This document shows, piece by piece, positions 17,185 to 26,002 of a stretch of 64,000 bases of DNA. The notes beneath the pieces were generated by a model. It saw only the letters and a program-made list of their open reading frames with translations, searched no databases and had not been told where the DNA came from. The position numbers and the translations under genes are program-made. The stretch covers positions 372,001-436,000 of the forward strand of contig JAXHNH010000011.1 of the NCBI GenBank assembly GCA_034520725.1, given 5' to 3'. Positions within the stretch are counted from its first letter, which is position 1. Each line of letters begins with the position of its first letter. The DNA is from Gracilimonas sp034520725. GTDB taxonomy: Bacteria; Bacteroidota; Rhodothermia; Balneolales; Balneolaceae.

Positions 17185-17952
17185 TTAATTTGGAATCAAC
17201 TTTCGAACTCCGATGAATACAAATATGAGAAAGGAGTAGGCGATAAAGAAGGGTATGATAAGTTCTTTAACTCCGGTAACCAGAAAAATACTGATTATTA
17301 AAAGCTGAAACCCTAACCCGAAAGTTGAAAGCGGCGTCATAAGCCACTTAGGAAAATTAGCTGACTTTGCGGCATCACTATCCAAAGCATAGATCGTCTT
17401 ATCGAACAGCCCGTATAGGTATTTATAGGTACGGAAGAGAATGTTTACGGTTTGTTGTTTTTCCCCCTTAAGTGCTTCAGGAACTTCATTTTCAAAAATC
17501 TGACTTGTTTTATCTCCATTCACCTTTGTTCTAAGTATCACGTAGTAATAATTATAAAGTGTACCTTGAAGTTGCAGGCCGAAGAAGGCTAAAACTGCAA
17601 AAATAAAATGAGTATTTGTGATACTCCAGATAGTAACTATTATGAGCAGATTCAGAATAAAATCAGATACAGAATCAAGATACCGACCTGTATAGGAGGG
17701 AGTTTTTTTAACCCTCGCTAATTCACCATCAGCAGCATCCAGGATTGATTTAAGGATCAGAAAAATGGCCGCCAGGTTGTAATGTCCGGTTAGTATGCAA
17801 GTGATTGCAACCAAGCCTGAAATAACAAACCAAGTGGTGACATGAATGGGAGTGAACTTAGTTTCCTTTAGAGAATTTGCGATGAGGCGCGCCAGTGGCC
17901 TCCCGTAATCGGATAGATCTATAAATTTATGCTCGTCGGGTAATTTTGACAA
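17185..17952 (-). CDS. CDP-alcohol phosphatidyltransferase family protein
   Basis: 255 residues, integral membrane. The catalytic signature DG-x2-AR-x8-G-x3-D-x3-D is complete (Asp75, Gly76, Ala79, Arg80, Gly89, Asp93, Asp97) inside LDAADGELARVKK and GRYLDSVSDF. Several hydrophobic helices surround it (about 38-70, 96-130 and 205-250). The family makes phospholipids or inositol/ether lipids from CDP-alcohols. The substrate cannot be told from the sequence, and the protein is longer than typical PgsA. Its start is 85 bases below the udg stop and 120 bases above dnaB. Confidence 0.85.
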   Translation of the reverse strand: MSKLPDEHKFIDLSDYGRPLARLIANSLKETKFTPIHVTTWFVISGLVAITCILTGHYNLAAIFLILKSILDAADGELARVKKTPSYTGRYLDSVSDFILNLLIIVTIWSITNTHFIFAVLAFFGLQLQGTLYNYYYVILRTKVNGDKTSQIFENEVPEALKGEKQQTVNILFRTYKYLYGLFDKTIYALDSDAAKSANFPKWLMTPLSTFGLGFQLLIISIFLVTGVKELIIPFFIAYSFLIFVFIGVRKLIPN

Positions 17953-18037
17953 CGTGAAATTGTTTGTGCTGATGATTCGCCGATAAAATGGAAATAAATA
18001 GAACTGCGTTCCTGAAATTACTGATTTCAGTCAATAA

Positions 18038-18853
18038 TTAAGATCCACCCAATTCATCGTATCGTTTTCTTAATTTTTGAACATCTTCCCAAGTTGGACG
18101 TTTCCACTTTGGATTTCTGAGAAGTGCCGCCGGATGATAAGTAGCCATCAATTCTCGTCCATGAAATGAGTGAAATTTTCCTCTGAGTTTACCTAAGGAA
18201 GTATCCTTACCCAAAAGAGTAGTGGCTGATATTCTACCAACACATAATATTAATTTTGGATCGATCAACTCGATCTGTTTTAACAGGAAGGGCAGACTAT
18301 GTTGGCGCTCTTCAGATTTTGGATCTCGATTGTTAGGTGGACGATGCTTCAGGATGTTGGTTATGTAAATATCCTCCCGATTAAAATTGATAGCACCTAA
18401 TATCTTATCCAGTAATTGACCGGCTTCACCAACAAATGGTTCACCTTGTTTGTCCTCGTTGTAACCGGGTGCTTCACCAATCACCATCAGATCTGCATTT
18501 GAATTTCCAACACCAAAGACAAGGTTTGTTCCTTCAAGATCGGTTCGTAATTCCTCTGACTTTTCACACAAAGACCTTAATTCATCCAGTGTTTGGCATG
18601 CTGAGATCTTCTCATCCAGACTTAATTCTTTCTCAGCTTTGGGTTGAACCGATTTCTGCCTATCTGTAGACTCAGAATCCTCTTTTGTACTGTTTACCTG
18701 ATCAGAGTTCTGAGTCTGTGGATTTTTACCGGTTGTAACTTTTACTTCTGATTCTTCAGTTTCAGGCAAACGCACAGAAAATTTCCCATACATATCCTGT
18801 TGTTGTTTCAAAAATCGTTCAGCTTTTTCGATCAGATCTTTTGGTTCTGGCAA
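18038..18853 (-). CDS. Uracil-DNA glycosylase, family 4-like
   Basis: 271 residues. The first 80 are polar, low complexity and probably disordered (Glu/Ser/Lys/Gln). The catalytic domain starts near 85 with VFGVGNSNADLMVIGEAPGY, PFVGEAGQLLDKILGAI, ILKHRPPNNRDP, LILCVGRISATTLLG and ATYHPAALLRNP, typical of Fe-S uracil-DNA glycosylases that remove uracil from DNA. However, the usual four cysteines are not there: near the N-side only Cys86 and Cys96 are seen, KCRPP is KHRPP, and the C-x-PF position is SLPF. Iron-sulfur binding is therefore doubtful. The rest of the fold and active-site motifs are intact. Confidence 0.88.
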   Translation of the reverse strand: MPEPKDLIEKAERFLKQQQDMYGKFSVRLPETEESEVKVTTGKNPQTQNSDQVNSTKEDSESTDRQKSVQPKAEKELSLDEKISACQTLDELRSLCEKSEELRTDLEGTNLVFGVGNSNADLMVIGEAPGYNEDKQGEPFVGEAGQLLDKILGAINFNREDIYITNILKHRPPNNRDPKSEERQHSLPFLLKQIELIDPKLILCVGRISATTLLGKDTSLGKLRGKFHSFHGRELMATYHPAALLRNPKWKRPTWEDVQKLRKRYDELGGS

Positions 18854-18937
18854 TTTGATAATGGTTATTTGAAAATCACAAATTTGAAAGTTCTATCAAT
18901 TTACTAAATAGACGGACAATGAGTTTGCCATCAGGCA

Positions 18938-19471
18938 TTAGCGACTCCATAATTTTTCAAGCATGGCATATAAAACCACTCCGGCCGCAACTGATACATT
19001 AAGGGAGTGCTTTCTTCCATACTGAGGAATAGATACAAACTCATCAACGTGGGGTAGTAATTCATCATCAATACCGGAAACCTCACTTCCAAGTACAATA
19101 CACAGGTTTTCGTGAATCTTTGCATCAAAATCGGGCAGATCCGTACTCTTATCGGTTTGTTCGAGTCCAATGATGTAATAACCTTGTTTTTTAAGCTTCT
19201 GCAAGGTCTCAATTGGGTCATCTGCATACTTCCAGGCTACAAACTCTTCTGCACCTATGGCTGTCTTATTGATCTCAGGGCGGGGCGGTGTGGGGGTATA
19301 CCCTGCCAAAATGATATCTGCAATACCAAATGCATCCGCAGATCTGAAAATAGACCCAACATTATGCAAGCTTCGAATATTTGGGACCATGATCTTCAAT
19401 GAACTGAGCTTATGAGGCGTAGTTCTTGAAAGATTTTCTTCCAGTATTTCTTTTGTCGTTAACTTATTCAA
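18938..19471 (-). CDS. TrmH/SpoU-family RNA 2'-O-methyltransferase
   Basis: 177 residues, the SPOUT fold without an added RNA-binding domain. Motif 1 is VPNIRSLHNVGSIFRSADAF, motif 2 LGSEVSGIDDELL, and motif 3 IPQYGRKHSLNVSVAAGVVL. It methylates ribose 2'-OH of tRNA or rRNA using SAM. Short TrmH-type proteins of this size vary in target, so no specific gene name is given. The minus-strand cluster continues into udg after 84 bases. Confidence 0.88.
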   Translation of the reverse strand: MNKLTTKEILEENLSRTTPHKLSSLKIMVPNIRSLHNVGSIFRSADAFGIADIILAGYTPTPPRPEINKTAIGAEEFVAWKYADDPIETLQKLKKQGYYIIGLEQTDKSTDLPDFDAKIHENLCIVLGSEVSGIDDELLPHVDEFVSIPQYGRKHSLNVSVAAGVVLYAMLEKLWSR

Positions 19472-19600
19472 AACTTGTACTGTTTACTTTTAGCGTTTCT
19501 TTCTTTGATCATAAGATAGAATTGTTTTTTCATCAAATCACAACTGACAATTGTATAACCTAGTTTTGATTGAAGTCATAGAAATTCTCAATCAATTCGA

Positions 19601-19632
19601 TTTAGTTAAGAGGGGTAGTTTTCGTATATTTG
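19601..19632 (+). promoter_or_regulatory. Candidate promoter of the suf operon
   Basis: TTTA (19601-19604), 20 bases, then TATATTTG (19625-19632), an exact TAnnTTTG box at the standard spacing. The sufB ATG is about 100 bases downstream, leaving a long 5' untranslated region that contains no recognised riboswitch. No Fur- or IscR-type operator was recognised. Confidence 0.55.
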
Positions 19633-19729
19633 TACTCAATCTAAATAAGCCGGGCAACAACGAACGCATTGTAATACAAGGTTGTTTTTCGGTGTGATAA
19701 TAAGCAAACCCTAAGACTAAAAACAGCTA

Positions 19730-21172
19730 ATGAGCGAGACGCAAGCCTTAGAATCAATGATCGGAGAAGACTATAAGTATGGTTTCTCTACTGATATTGA
19801 ATACGAAGATTTTCCAAAAGGAATCAATGAGGACATTATTCGAGAGCTTTCCGCACGCAAAGAAGAGCCGGAGTGGATGCTTGAATTCCGCTTGAAGGCC
19901 TATCGCGCCTGGACGGAAATGGAAGAACCCGATTGGTTCAATGCCACTTACGAGAAACCAAAGTTCGATACCCTCCAATTTTATTCAGCTCCAAAGAATA
20001 AGCCGAAATTGGATAGCCTGGATGACGTAGATCCAAAGATCCGAGAGACTTATGATAAGTTGGGGATTCCTCTTGAAGAGCAAAAAGCTTTGTCTGGTGT
20101 CGCTGTAGACGCTGTTTTTGATAGTGTATCTGTTTTTACTTCCTTCAAAGAGAAACTGGCAGAAGCAGGGGTGATCTTCTGCTCTATCTCAGAAGCGATC
20201 AAAAACCACCCTGATCTGGTGAAAAAATACATGGGATCGGTTGTTCCTGTTCGCGACAACTTCTATGCAGCTCTAAATTCAGCGGTATTCTCGGATGGAT
20301 CTTTTTGCTACGTGCCTAAGGACACTATCTGTCCTATGGAGCTTTCTACCTATTTCCGTATCAATAACATGAATTCAGGTCAGTTTGAACGAACACTGAT
20401 CATTGCGGAAGATAATTCTCATGTTAGTTACCTGGAAGGCTGTACGGCTCCAATGTATGATGAGCACCAGCTTCACGCTGCCGTGGTTGAATTGGTGGCA
20501 TTGGACAATGCTGAGATCAAATACTCTACCATACAGAACTGGTATGCCGGTGATGAAGATGGTAAAGGCGGTATCTACAACTTTGTAACGAAACGTGGAG
20601 CCTGCCGTGGCAAGAATTCAAAAATTAGCTGGACTCAGCTCGAAACCGGCTCAGCCGTTACACTGAAATATCCAAGTGTGATCTTGCAGGGTGATGGATC
20701 AATCGGAGAATTCTATTCAGTTGCCGTAACTACCAAGCGACAGCAAGCTGATACCGGCACGAAAATGATTCACCTCGGTAAAAACACAAAGAGTACTATT
20801 ATTTCCAAAGGTATCTCTGCAGGACATTCAAACAATAGCTATCGCGGAGAAGTTAGGATAGGAAAAGGTGCCGATGGTGCACGAAATTACTCGGTTTGTG
20901 ACTCGATGTTGATCGGTCAAACTTGTGGAGCACATACATTCCCTTATATCTCTTCTCAAAATCCAACTGCAAGTGTGGAGCATGAGGCTTCAACTTCCAG
21001 AGTTGGAGAGGAACAGATATTCTACCTGATGCAGCGTGGAATCAGCGAACAGGATGCCATTTCCATGATCATTAATGGATTCGTAAAGGAAGTTCTGAAA
21101 GAGCTCCCACTTGAATTCGCGACAGAGGCTAACGCTCTGCTTGATGTAAAACTGGAAGGTAGTGTTGGATAG
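19730..21172 (+). CDS. sufB: Fe-S cluster assembly scaffold SufB
   Basis: 480 residues, full length. SufB pairs with SufC and SufD to build [Fe-S] clusters. Family segments: DFPKGINEDIIRELSARKEE, EWMLEFRLKAYRAW, SYLEGCTAPMYDEHQLHAAV, TKRGACRGKNSKISWTQ and RGISEQDAISMIINGFV. Cytoplasmic. It heads the cluster sufB-C-D-S-nfu-A. A 13-base perfect inverted repeat element follows immediately after the stop. Confidence 0.97.
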   Translation: MSETQALESMIGEDYKYGFSTDIEYEDFPKGINEDIIRELSARKEEPEWMLEFRLKAYRAWTEMEEPDWFNATYEKPKFDTLQFYSAPKNKPKLDSLDDVDPKIRETYDKLGIPLEEQKALSGVAVDAVFDSVSVFTSFKEKLAEAGVIFCSISEAIKNHPDLVKKYMGSVVPVRDNFYAALNSAVFSDGSFCYVPKDTICPMELSTYFRINNMNSGQFERTLIIAEDNSHVSYLEGCTAPMYDEHQLHAAVVELVALDNAEIKYSTIQNWYAGDEDGKGGIYNFVTKRGACRGKNSKISWTQLETGSAVTLKYPSVILQGDGSIGEFYSVAVTTKRQQADTGTKMIHLGKNTKSTIISKGISAGHSNNSYRGEVRIGKGADGARNYSVCDSMLIGQTCGAHTFPYISSQNPTASVEHEASTSRVGEEQIFYLMQRGISEQDAISMIINGFVKEVLKELPLEFATEANALLDVKLEGSVG

Positions 21173-21174
21173 TA

Positions 21175-21247
21175 TTTTAAATGTTGAATGCTAAATGTTA
21201 AATGATGCAGTATACATTTAAAATTCAAAATTGAGCATTCAACATTT
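21175..21247. repeat. A+T-rich palindromic element after sufB (copy A)
   Basis: Directly after the sufB stop, AATGTTGAATGCT (21180-21192) and AGCATTCAACATT (21234-21246) form a perfect 13-base inverted repeat. A very similar sequence follows sufA at 25915. Both open TTTTAAATGTT-AAT-CTAAATG and contain ATGTTAAATG and ACATTTAAAA. It could act as a transcript-stabilising hairpin between sufB and sufC. Confidence 0.75.
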
Positions 21248-21291
21248 CTTAAAGAAATTAAATAATCAAAAAAGACAAAAAGAACAGAAAC

Positions 21292-22065
21292 GTGTTAGAG
21301 ATCAAAAACTTACATGCCTCGGTTGAAGGCGAAGGCGAACAAATTCTCAAAGGTGTAAACCTCACCATAAACAAAGGAGAGATCCATGCTATTATGGGTC
21401 CGAACGGAAGTGGTAAAAGTACGCTGGCCAAAGTAGTATCCGGCCATCCTGAGTACGAGATCACTGAAGGGGAGATCCTTTTTGAAGGCGAAGATATCAC
21501 CGAAATGGATGCCGATGAGCGTGCTCACCTGGGTTTATTTCTCGCATTTCAATATCCGATCGAAGTACCGGGTATCACTAACAGAACGTTGCTTCGTGAG
21601 TCTTATAATACCATTGCACGTGAAAATGACCGTGAAGAACTGGATCCACTCGAATTTGATGATTACCTGAAAGAGCGTCTTGAAATCATCGATATGAAAG
21701 ATGAGTTCCTAGAACGCAGTATCAATACTGGATTTTCCGGTGGTGAGAAGAAGAAGAATGAGGTTTTCCAGATGGCGGTTCTGAATCCAAAGCTTGCTTT
21801 TATGGATGAAACTGATTCCGGATTGGATATCGATGCCCTGAAAGTTGTTTCTGACGGTATCAATAAGATTGCCGGGCCTGAAAATGCGATCGTATTGATC
21901 ACTCACTATCAGCGACTGCTTAACTACATCACGCCTGATCATGTGCACGTAATGATGGATGGCCGGATCGTAAAGTCTGCCGGTAAAGAGCTTGCGCATG
22001 AGCTTGAGGCCCAAGGCTATGAGAAACTTGAAAAAGAATTTTCCCTAAACGGCGAGGCTCAGTAA
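21292..22065 (+). CDS. sufC: Fe-S cluster assembly ATPase SufC
   Basis: 257 residues with a GTG start. ABC-type ATPase that works inside the SufBCD complex, not in transport. Walker A GPNGSGKST at 36-44, Q-loop FLAFQYPIEVPG, signature FSGGEKKKNE (about 149), Walker B LAFMDETDSGLDIDAL, and the switch His in ITHYQRLLNYI. The DSGLDID variant is typical of SufC. The stop overlaps the sufD start as TAATG. Confidence 0.97.
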   Translation: MLEIKNLHASVEGEGEQILKGVNLTINKGEIHAIMGPNGSGKSTLAKVVSGHPEYEITEGEILFEGEDITEMDADERAHLGLFLAFQYPIEVPGITNRTLLRESYNTIARENDREELDPLEFDDYLKERLEIIDMKDEFLERSINTGFSGGEKKKNEVFQMAVLNPKLAFMDETDSGLDIDALKVVSDGINKIAGPENAIVLITHYQRLLNYITPDHVHVMMDGRIVKSAGKELAHELEAQGYEKLEKEFSLNGEAQ

Positions 22066-23402
22066 TGAGTACAGCAGTACAAAAAAAAGAAACGATACTG
22101 AACTTTATAGACGGTGACTTCGGGACTGTATCGAACATTCCCGCTATTGCCGGATTGAATCAGAAGGGCGCAGGAAATATTTCGGAATTCCCATTTCCCA
22201 CTAAAAAAGATGAGGATTGGAGATTTACCGATCTTAGATCCATCAGCCGTAACCATTTTGTTCCTGTTTCAGAAGCCGGTGCAAAGCCGGTGGGCGATAT
22301 CAGCAATCATTATCTGCCTGAAGCACAGGAAAGCCGGTTGGTTTTTGTGAATGGTGAGTTTGATTCAGCTCTATCTTCTACTGATGCCATTCCTGATAAT
22401 GTAACTGTTGGTACGCTTGTAGAACACGGTGATACTAAGGTTGTGAAAGAACATCTTGGTAAATACACTAATTACGATGAAGATCAGGATGTTTTTAATG
22501 CACTGAATGATGCCAATTTCAAAGATGGAGTGTTCATTCACGTTCCTAAAGAGACCAAAGTTGAAGTTCCCATTCATATTCTGAATGTATTTACGGATGC
22601 TCAGAAACCTTTCTACGCTACTCCCCGTGTTTTATTTATCGGAGAAGCATATTCTAAATCAACGATAGTTGAGGAGCATATCGGTCTTGCCGAGAATGAA
22701 TATCTGAATATTCCCGTTGCTGAGTTCAAAATGAAGGAAGGCTCCAATATTCACCATGCCAGAATTCAACGCGATAGCAAGAAGGCAAGCCATGTTTCTC
22801 GTCCGATCGCCCATTTGGATAAATACGCTGAATATCACTCATACACTATATGTTTGGGTGCAAAATTGTTCCGTAACGACCCGCGGGTAGTGCAAAATGA
22901 CGAAGAAGTTAATTTCACTATTGATGGACTTGTATTGATTGATGGCGAGCAAATTGCAGACACACATTCTGCAATTGATCACCGCCATTGGCATGCACAA
23001 AGTCACCAGCTACACAAGGTTGTAGTGAATGATAAAGCACATTCCATATTCAATGGTAAGATCTTTGTTCGTGAAGACTCGCAAAAAATCGATTCCTTTC
23101 AGGAAAACAGAAATTTATTGCTTTCTGTGGATGGTACGGTTCATACTAAACCACAACTTGAGATCTTTTCTGACGATGTATTGTGTTCTCACGGTGCAAC
23201 TATCGGTCAACTCAATGAAGACGAGGTATTTTACCTTCACAGTCGCGGCTTAACCAAGAAGAAGGCCCGTGAGCTATTGGTTTATGCTTTCACTCTCGAA
23301 AGTATCGAGAATATGGAGGTGGAATCGGTTCATAAATTATTGTTAGACGAAGTAGTCAAATTCACCTCTCGCGACGAAAAATTTGTTGCGGTAGGAAATT
23401 AA
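22065..23402 (+). CDS. sufD: Fe-S cluster assembly protein SufD
   Basis: 445 residues, paralogue of SufB. FPTKKDEDWRFTDLRSI is the usual N-terminal element. The beta-helical core has NFTIDGLVLIDGEQIADTHS, DHRHWHAQSHQLHK, FNGKIFVREDSQKIDSFQ and DDVLCSHGATIGQLNEDEVF, followed by the RGLTKKKARELLVYAF C-terminus shared with SufB. Start by one-base overlap with sufC. A 334-base repeat-rich gap follows before sufS. Confidence 0.96.
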   Translation: MSTAVQKKETILNFIDGDFGTVSNIPAIAGLNQKGAGNISEFPFPTKKDEDWRFTDLRSISRNHFVPVSEAGAKPVGDISNHYLPEAQESRLVFVNGEFDSALSSTDAIPDNVTVGTLVEHGDTKVVKEHLGKYTNYDEDQDVFNALNDANFKDGVFIHVPKETKVEVPIHILNVFTDAQKPFYATPRVLFIGEAYSKSTIVEEHIGLAENEYLNIPVAEFKMKEGSNIHHARIQRDSKKASHVSRPIAHLDKYAEYHSYTICLGAKLFRNDPRVVQNDEEVNFTIDGLVLIDGEQIADTHSAIDHRHWHAQSHQLHKVVVNDKAHSIFNGKIFVREDSQKIDSFQENRNLLLSVDGTVHTKPQLEIFSDDVLCSHGATIGQLNEDEVFYLHSRGLTKKKARELLVYAFTLESIENMEVESVHKLLLDEVVKFTSRDEKFVAVGN

Positions 23403-23736
23403 GCCTTAATCTGAATTAAGGAATTGAACGCGGATGACACAGATTTTGCGAATAATGCGCGGATTTCAATATTGAAAATTCCTCCCTTGAGGGAGGTGCC
23501 AATATTTTGCCTTGGCAAAATTGGCGGAGGGTGTTGATTAGGGCAATATTGCTTGATCGACTAACACCTCTCACAACAAATCAGGAACAACTGATTTGTT
23601 GATCTCTCCTCAATGAGAGATTTTACATATTGATTTTAAAAGTCATTCTGAACGAAAGCGAAGAACCGTCACAAATTAGACCTGTGTAGATCCTTCACCG
23701 CCGGTTGGCGGTTCAGGATGAGAACTAAAAAATATC
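23403..23736. repeat. Repeat-rich intergenic region with consecutive hairpins
   Basis: No gene is seen. Several palindromes follow one another: CCTCCCTTGAGGGAGG (23481-23496), a GCCAATATTTTGCC / GGCAAAATTGGC hairpin (23498-23525), GGTGTT-TTAG / TAACACC (about 23530-23569) and CAACAAATCAG / CTGATTTGTTG (23575-23602). A GCGGATGACACAGATTTTGCG stretch precedes them and the GTCATTCTGA element follows. These look like three kinds of dispersed Bacteroidota repeats stacked in one gap. They lie in mid-operon and could attenuate transcription or separate sufS expression. Confidence 0.7.
23642..23721 (+). repeat. Dispersed palindrome-ended repeat, copy 2
   Basis: It opens GTCATTCTGAACGAAAGCGA and closes TTCAGGATGA, imperfect terminal inverted repeats. 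It is related to the copy between trpF and trpB at 7008. An internal CCGCCGGTTGGCGG palindrome is at about 23699-23712. It ends just before the sufS start. Confidence 0.7.
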
Positions 23737-24984
23737 ATGCAAGAAACCCTGAAAAGAGATACAAAAACCAACATTGATTGGGAGCAAATCCGCAGTCAGT
23801 TTCCTGTACTTCAGCAAGAAGTTAACGGGCAGAAATTGGTTTATCTGGATAATGGGGCTTCCTCACAAATGCCACAGCGTGTGATCGATCGAATCAACGA
23901 TTATCATTCCAACGAGCATGCAAATGTGCATCGTGGTATACACACTCTGAGCCAGAAAGCGACTGATGCTTTTGAATTGGCTCGCAAACGTATGCATAAG
24001 TTCATCAACGCACGGTACGAGAAAGAGATTATTTATACGACCGGTACTACAGATTCTATCAATTTGGTTGCTCAAAGCTATGGCAGAAAACATTTCAATG
24101 AAGGTGATGAGATCCTGATATCTGCTATGGAGCATCACGCTAACATAGTGCCCTGGCAAATGATCGCTGAACAGACCGGAGCCGTACTAAAGGTCGTTCC
24201 TATGAATGATACCGGGGAATTACTGATGGATAAGTTCAAAAGTTTACTATCAGATAAAACAAAGATGGTAGCGGTGGTTCATGTTTCAAATACCCTCGGT
24301 ACTATAAATCCGGTAGAGAAGATCATTGAAGCGGCTCACACAAATGATATCCCGGTATTGATAGACGGAGCGCAGGCTGTTCCACATATGAAAGTGGATG
24401 TACAGGAATTGGATGCAGATTTTTATGCATTCTCGTCCCACAAAATGTGCGGTCCAACCGGGTTTGGCATTCTTTACGGAAAGAAAGAATTACTGGAAGA
24501 AATGCCGCCGTATAGAGGAGGGGGGGATATGATTGATAAGGTGACGTTCGAAAAAACAACATGGAACGATCTTCCCCATAAATTTGAAGCCGGTACACCA
24601 CCTATTTCAGCCGGTGTGGGATTTGCTGAAACTATTGCTTTCCTTGAAGAGATCGGTATGAATAATATTGCAGACCGGGAACAGGAATTATTAGATTACG
24701 CAACTAAGAAGTTAAATCAGATTGATGGTCTTCGGATCATAGGAACGGCCGAAAACAAAGCCTCTGTGATCTCGTTCTTAATTGATGGAATACACCCGAC
24801 GGATGCCGGAACCATTTTGGATCAAAGGGGCATTGCCGTTAGAACCGGTCACCATTGCACGCAACCGATCATGGATAGATATAAGATCCCCGGCACAGCA
24901 AGGGCTTCCATTTCTTTTTATAATACGACCGAAGATATTGACCGATTGGCAGATGGAATTAAATACGTACAAGAATTTTTTTGA
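23737..24984 (+). CDS. sufS: Cysteine desulfurase SufS
   Basis: 415 residues. A PLP enzyme that takes sulfur from cysteine for Fe-S assembly. QKLVYLDNGASSQMP, SAMEHHANIVPWQ and DGAQAVPHMKVDVQ are class V aminotransferase signatures. The PLP lysine is in SSHKMCGPTGFG (near 234), and the persulfide cysteine is Cys374 in RTGHHCTQP, the SufS/CsdA type. No SufE or SufU partner is visible in the window. Confidence 0.96.
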   Translation: MQETLKRDTKTNIDWEQIRSQFPVLQQEVNGQKLVYLDNGASSQMPQRVIDRINDYHSNEHANVHRGIHTLSQKATDAFELARKRMHKFINARYEKEIIYTTGTTDSINLVAQSYGRKHFNEGDEILISAMEHHANIVPWQMIAEQTGAVLKVVPMNDTGELLMDKFKSLLSDKTKMVAVVHVSNTLGTINPVEKIIEAAHTNDIPVLIDGAQAVPHMKVDVQELDADFYAFSSHKMCGPTGFGILYGKKELLEEMPPYRGGGDMIDKVTFEKTTWNDLPHKFEAGTPPISAGVGFAETIAFLEEIGMNNIADREQELLDYATKKLNQIDGLRIIGTAENKASVISFLIDGIHPTDAGTILDQRGIAVRTGHHCTQPIMDRYKIPGTARASISFYNTTEDIDRLADGIKYVQEFF

Positions 24985-25002
24985 CAACAAATAAGAACTG
25001 AT

Positions 25003-25554
25003 ATGGCTAAAATTAAAGAAATAGAACGCACTCCAAATCCTGATGCCATGCGCTTTGTATTGGCTGAACCGCTGACCAATGGAACCACCCGTTCCTTTGA
25101 AAACGCGACCGAAGCTGAAGGCGATGAACTAGCATCTGCGCTTTTTGCGGTTGATAGCGTTATTAACGTCTATTATGTGGATAAATACATCACCGTTACG
25201 CAGAATGGAAAAGCCGTTTGGTCGGAATTACTCCGCAAACTAGCTCCTCCAATTCGCGAAGCTCAGCCTTTAACAAATGAGGAAGATGACAGCGATGTGC
25301 ACATGAGTAAAGAAGTTCAGGGTTCTGATGATCCTCGTCTTCAGGAAATTACCAAGATGCTGGATGAACAAGTTCGTCCTTATCTGCTTGCTGATGGTGG
25401 TGGATTAAAAATATTGGGACTTGAGCAGAACCGCCTCAAAGTGCATTATCAGGGAGCTTGCGGAACCTGCCCAACTGCAACAACCGGAACGCTTTATGCC
25501 ATCGAAAGCATGGTAAAGCGTATCGATCCTGAAATTCAGGTTATTTCTGTTTAA
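25003..25554 (+). CDS. NifU/Nfu-type Fe-S scaffold protein
   Basis: 183 residues with two domains. The N-terminal half (IERTPNPDAMRFVLAEPLTN ...) is the Nfu N-terminal domain. The C-terminal half (about 105-183) is the NifU C-terminal domain with the cluster-binding CGTC motif (Cys153, Cys156) in YQGACGTCPTATTGTLYAIE. It probably carries nascent clusters from SufBCD to target proteins. It lies 18 bases after sufS. Confidence 0.92.
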   Translation: MAKIKEIERTPNPDAMRFVLAEPLTNGTTRSFENATEAEGDELASALFAVDSVINVYYVDKYITVTQNGKAVWSELLRKLAPPIREAQPLTNEEDDSDVHMSKEVQGSDDPRLQEITKMLDEQVRPYLLADGGGLKILGLEQNRLKVHYQGACGTCPTATTGTLYAIESMVKRIDPEIQVISV

Positions 25555-25578
25555 AAATAATGGGTCGTAGAAAATAGT

Positions 25579-25914
25579 ATGGAACTCACGGTAACAGACA
25601 GAGCTATTAACAGGATCAATGAGATCCGGCAGGAAAAAAGTGTGCCTGATACAGCGACCCTACGTGTTGGTGTGGTTAGTGGTGGTTGTTCCGGTTTGAC
25701 CTACGATCTCGACTTTGATACAGATTCTGAATTTCAGGAGAATGATAAGCTCTTTAATATTGAAGGCATTAAAATCCTTGTTGATATGAGAAGCTTTTTA
25801 TATTTGGCCGGAACAGAACTTGATTATACGGATGGTTTAAACGGACAGGGATTTCACTTTAAAAATCCAAATGCCACCCGAACTTGTTCCTGTGGTGAAT
25901 CATTTTCTATATAA
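25579..25914 (+). CDS. sufA: Fe-S cluster carrier of the SufA/IscA/ErpA family
   Basis: 111 residues. The three conserved cysteines are present: Cys37 in VVSGGCSGLTY, and Cys103 and Cys105 in TRTCSCGESF. A-type carriers deliver [2Fe-2S] or [4Fe-4S] clusters. The suf context favours SufA, but ErpA-like function cannot be excluded. It lies 24 bases downstream of the Nfu gene. Its stop is directly followed by the second palindromic element. Confidence 0.9.
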   Translation: MELTVTDRAINRINEIRQEKSVPDTATLRVGVVSGGCSGLTYDLDFDTDSEFQENDKLFNIEGIKILVDMRSFLYLAGTELDYTDGLNGQGFHFKNPNATRTCSCGESFSI

Positions 25915-26000
25915 TTTTAAATGTTTAATACTAAATGTTAAATGGGGCAGCTCATTTAACATTTAAAACTGAAAATTAAACATTTCACAAATTAAACATT
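25915..26000. repeat. A+T-rich palindromic element after sufA (copy B)
   Basis: Begins immediately after the sufA stop with TTTTAAATGTTTAATACTAA and contains ATGTTAAATG and CATTTAACATTTAAAA, closely matching copy A after sufB. TTTAACATTT-type arms can fold back. It separates sufA from the DUF2480 gene. Confidence 0.7.
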
Positions 26001-26002
26001 CC

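Noticed and set aside
23481..23602. Possible CRISPR-like repeat series
   Set aside because: The palindromes differ from each other, there are no equal-length spacers and no cas genes.
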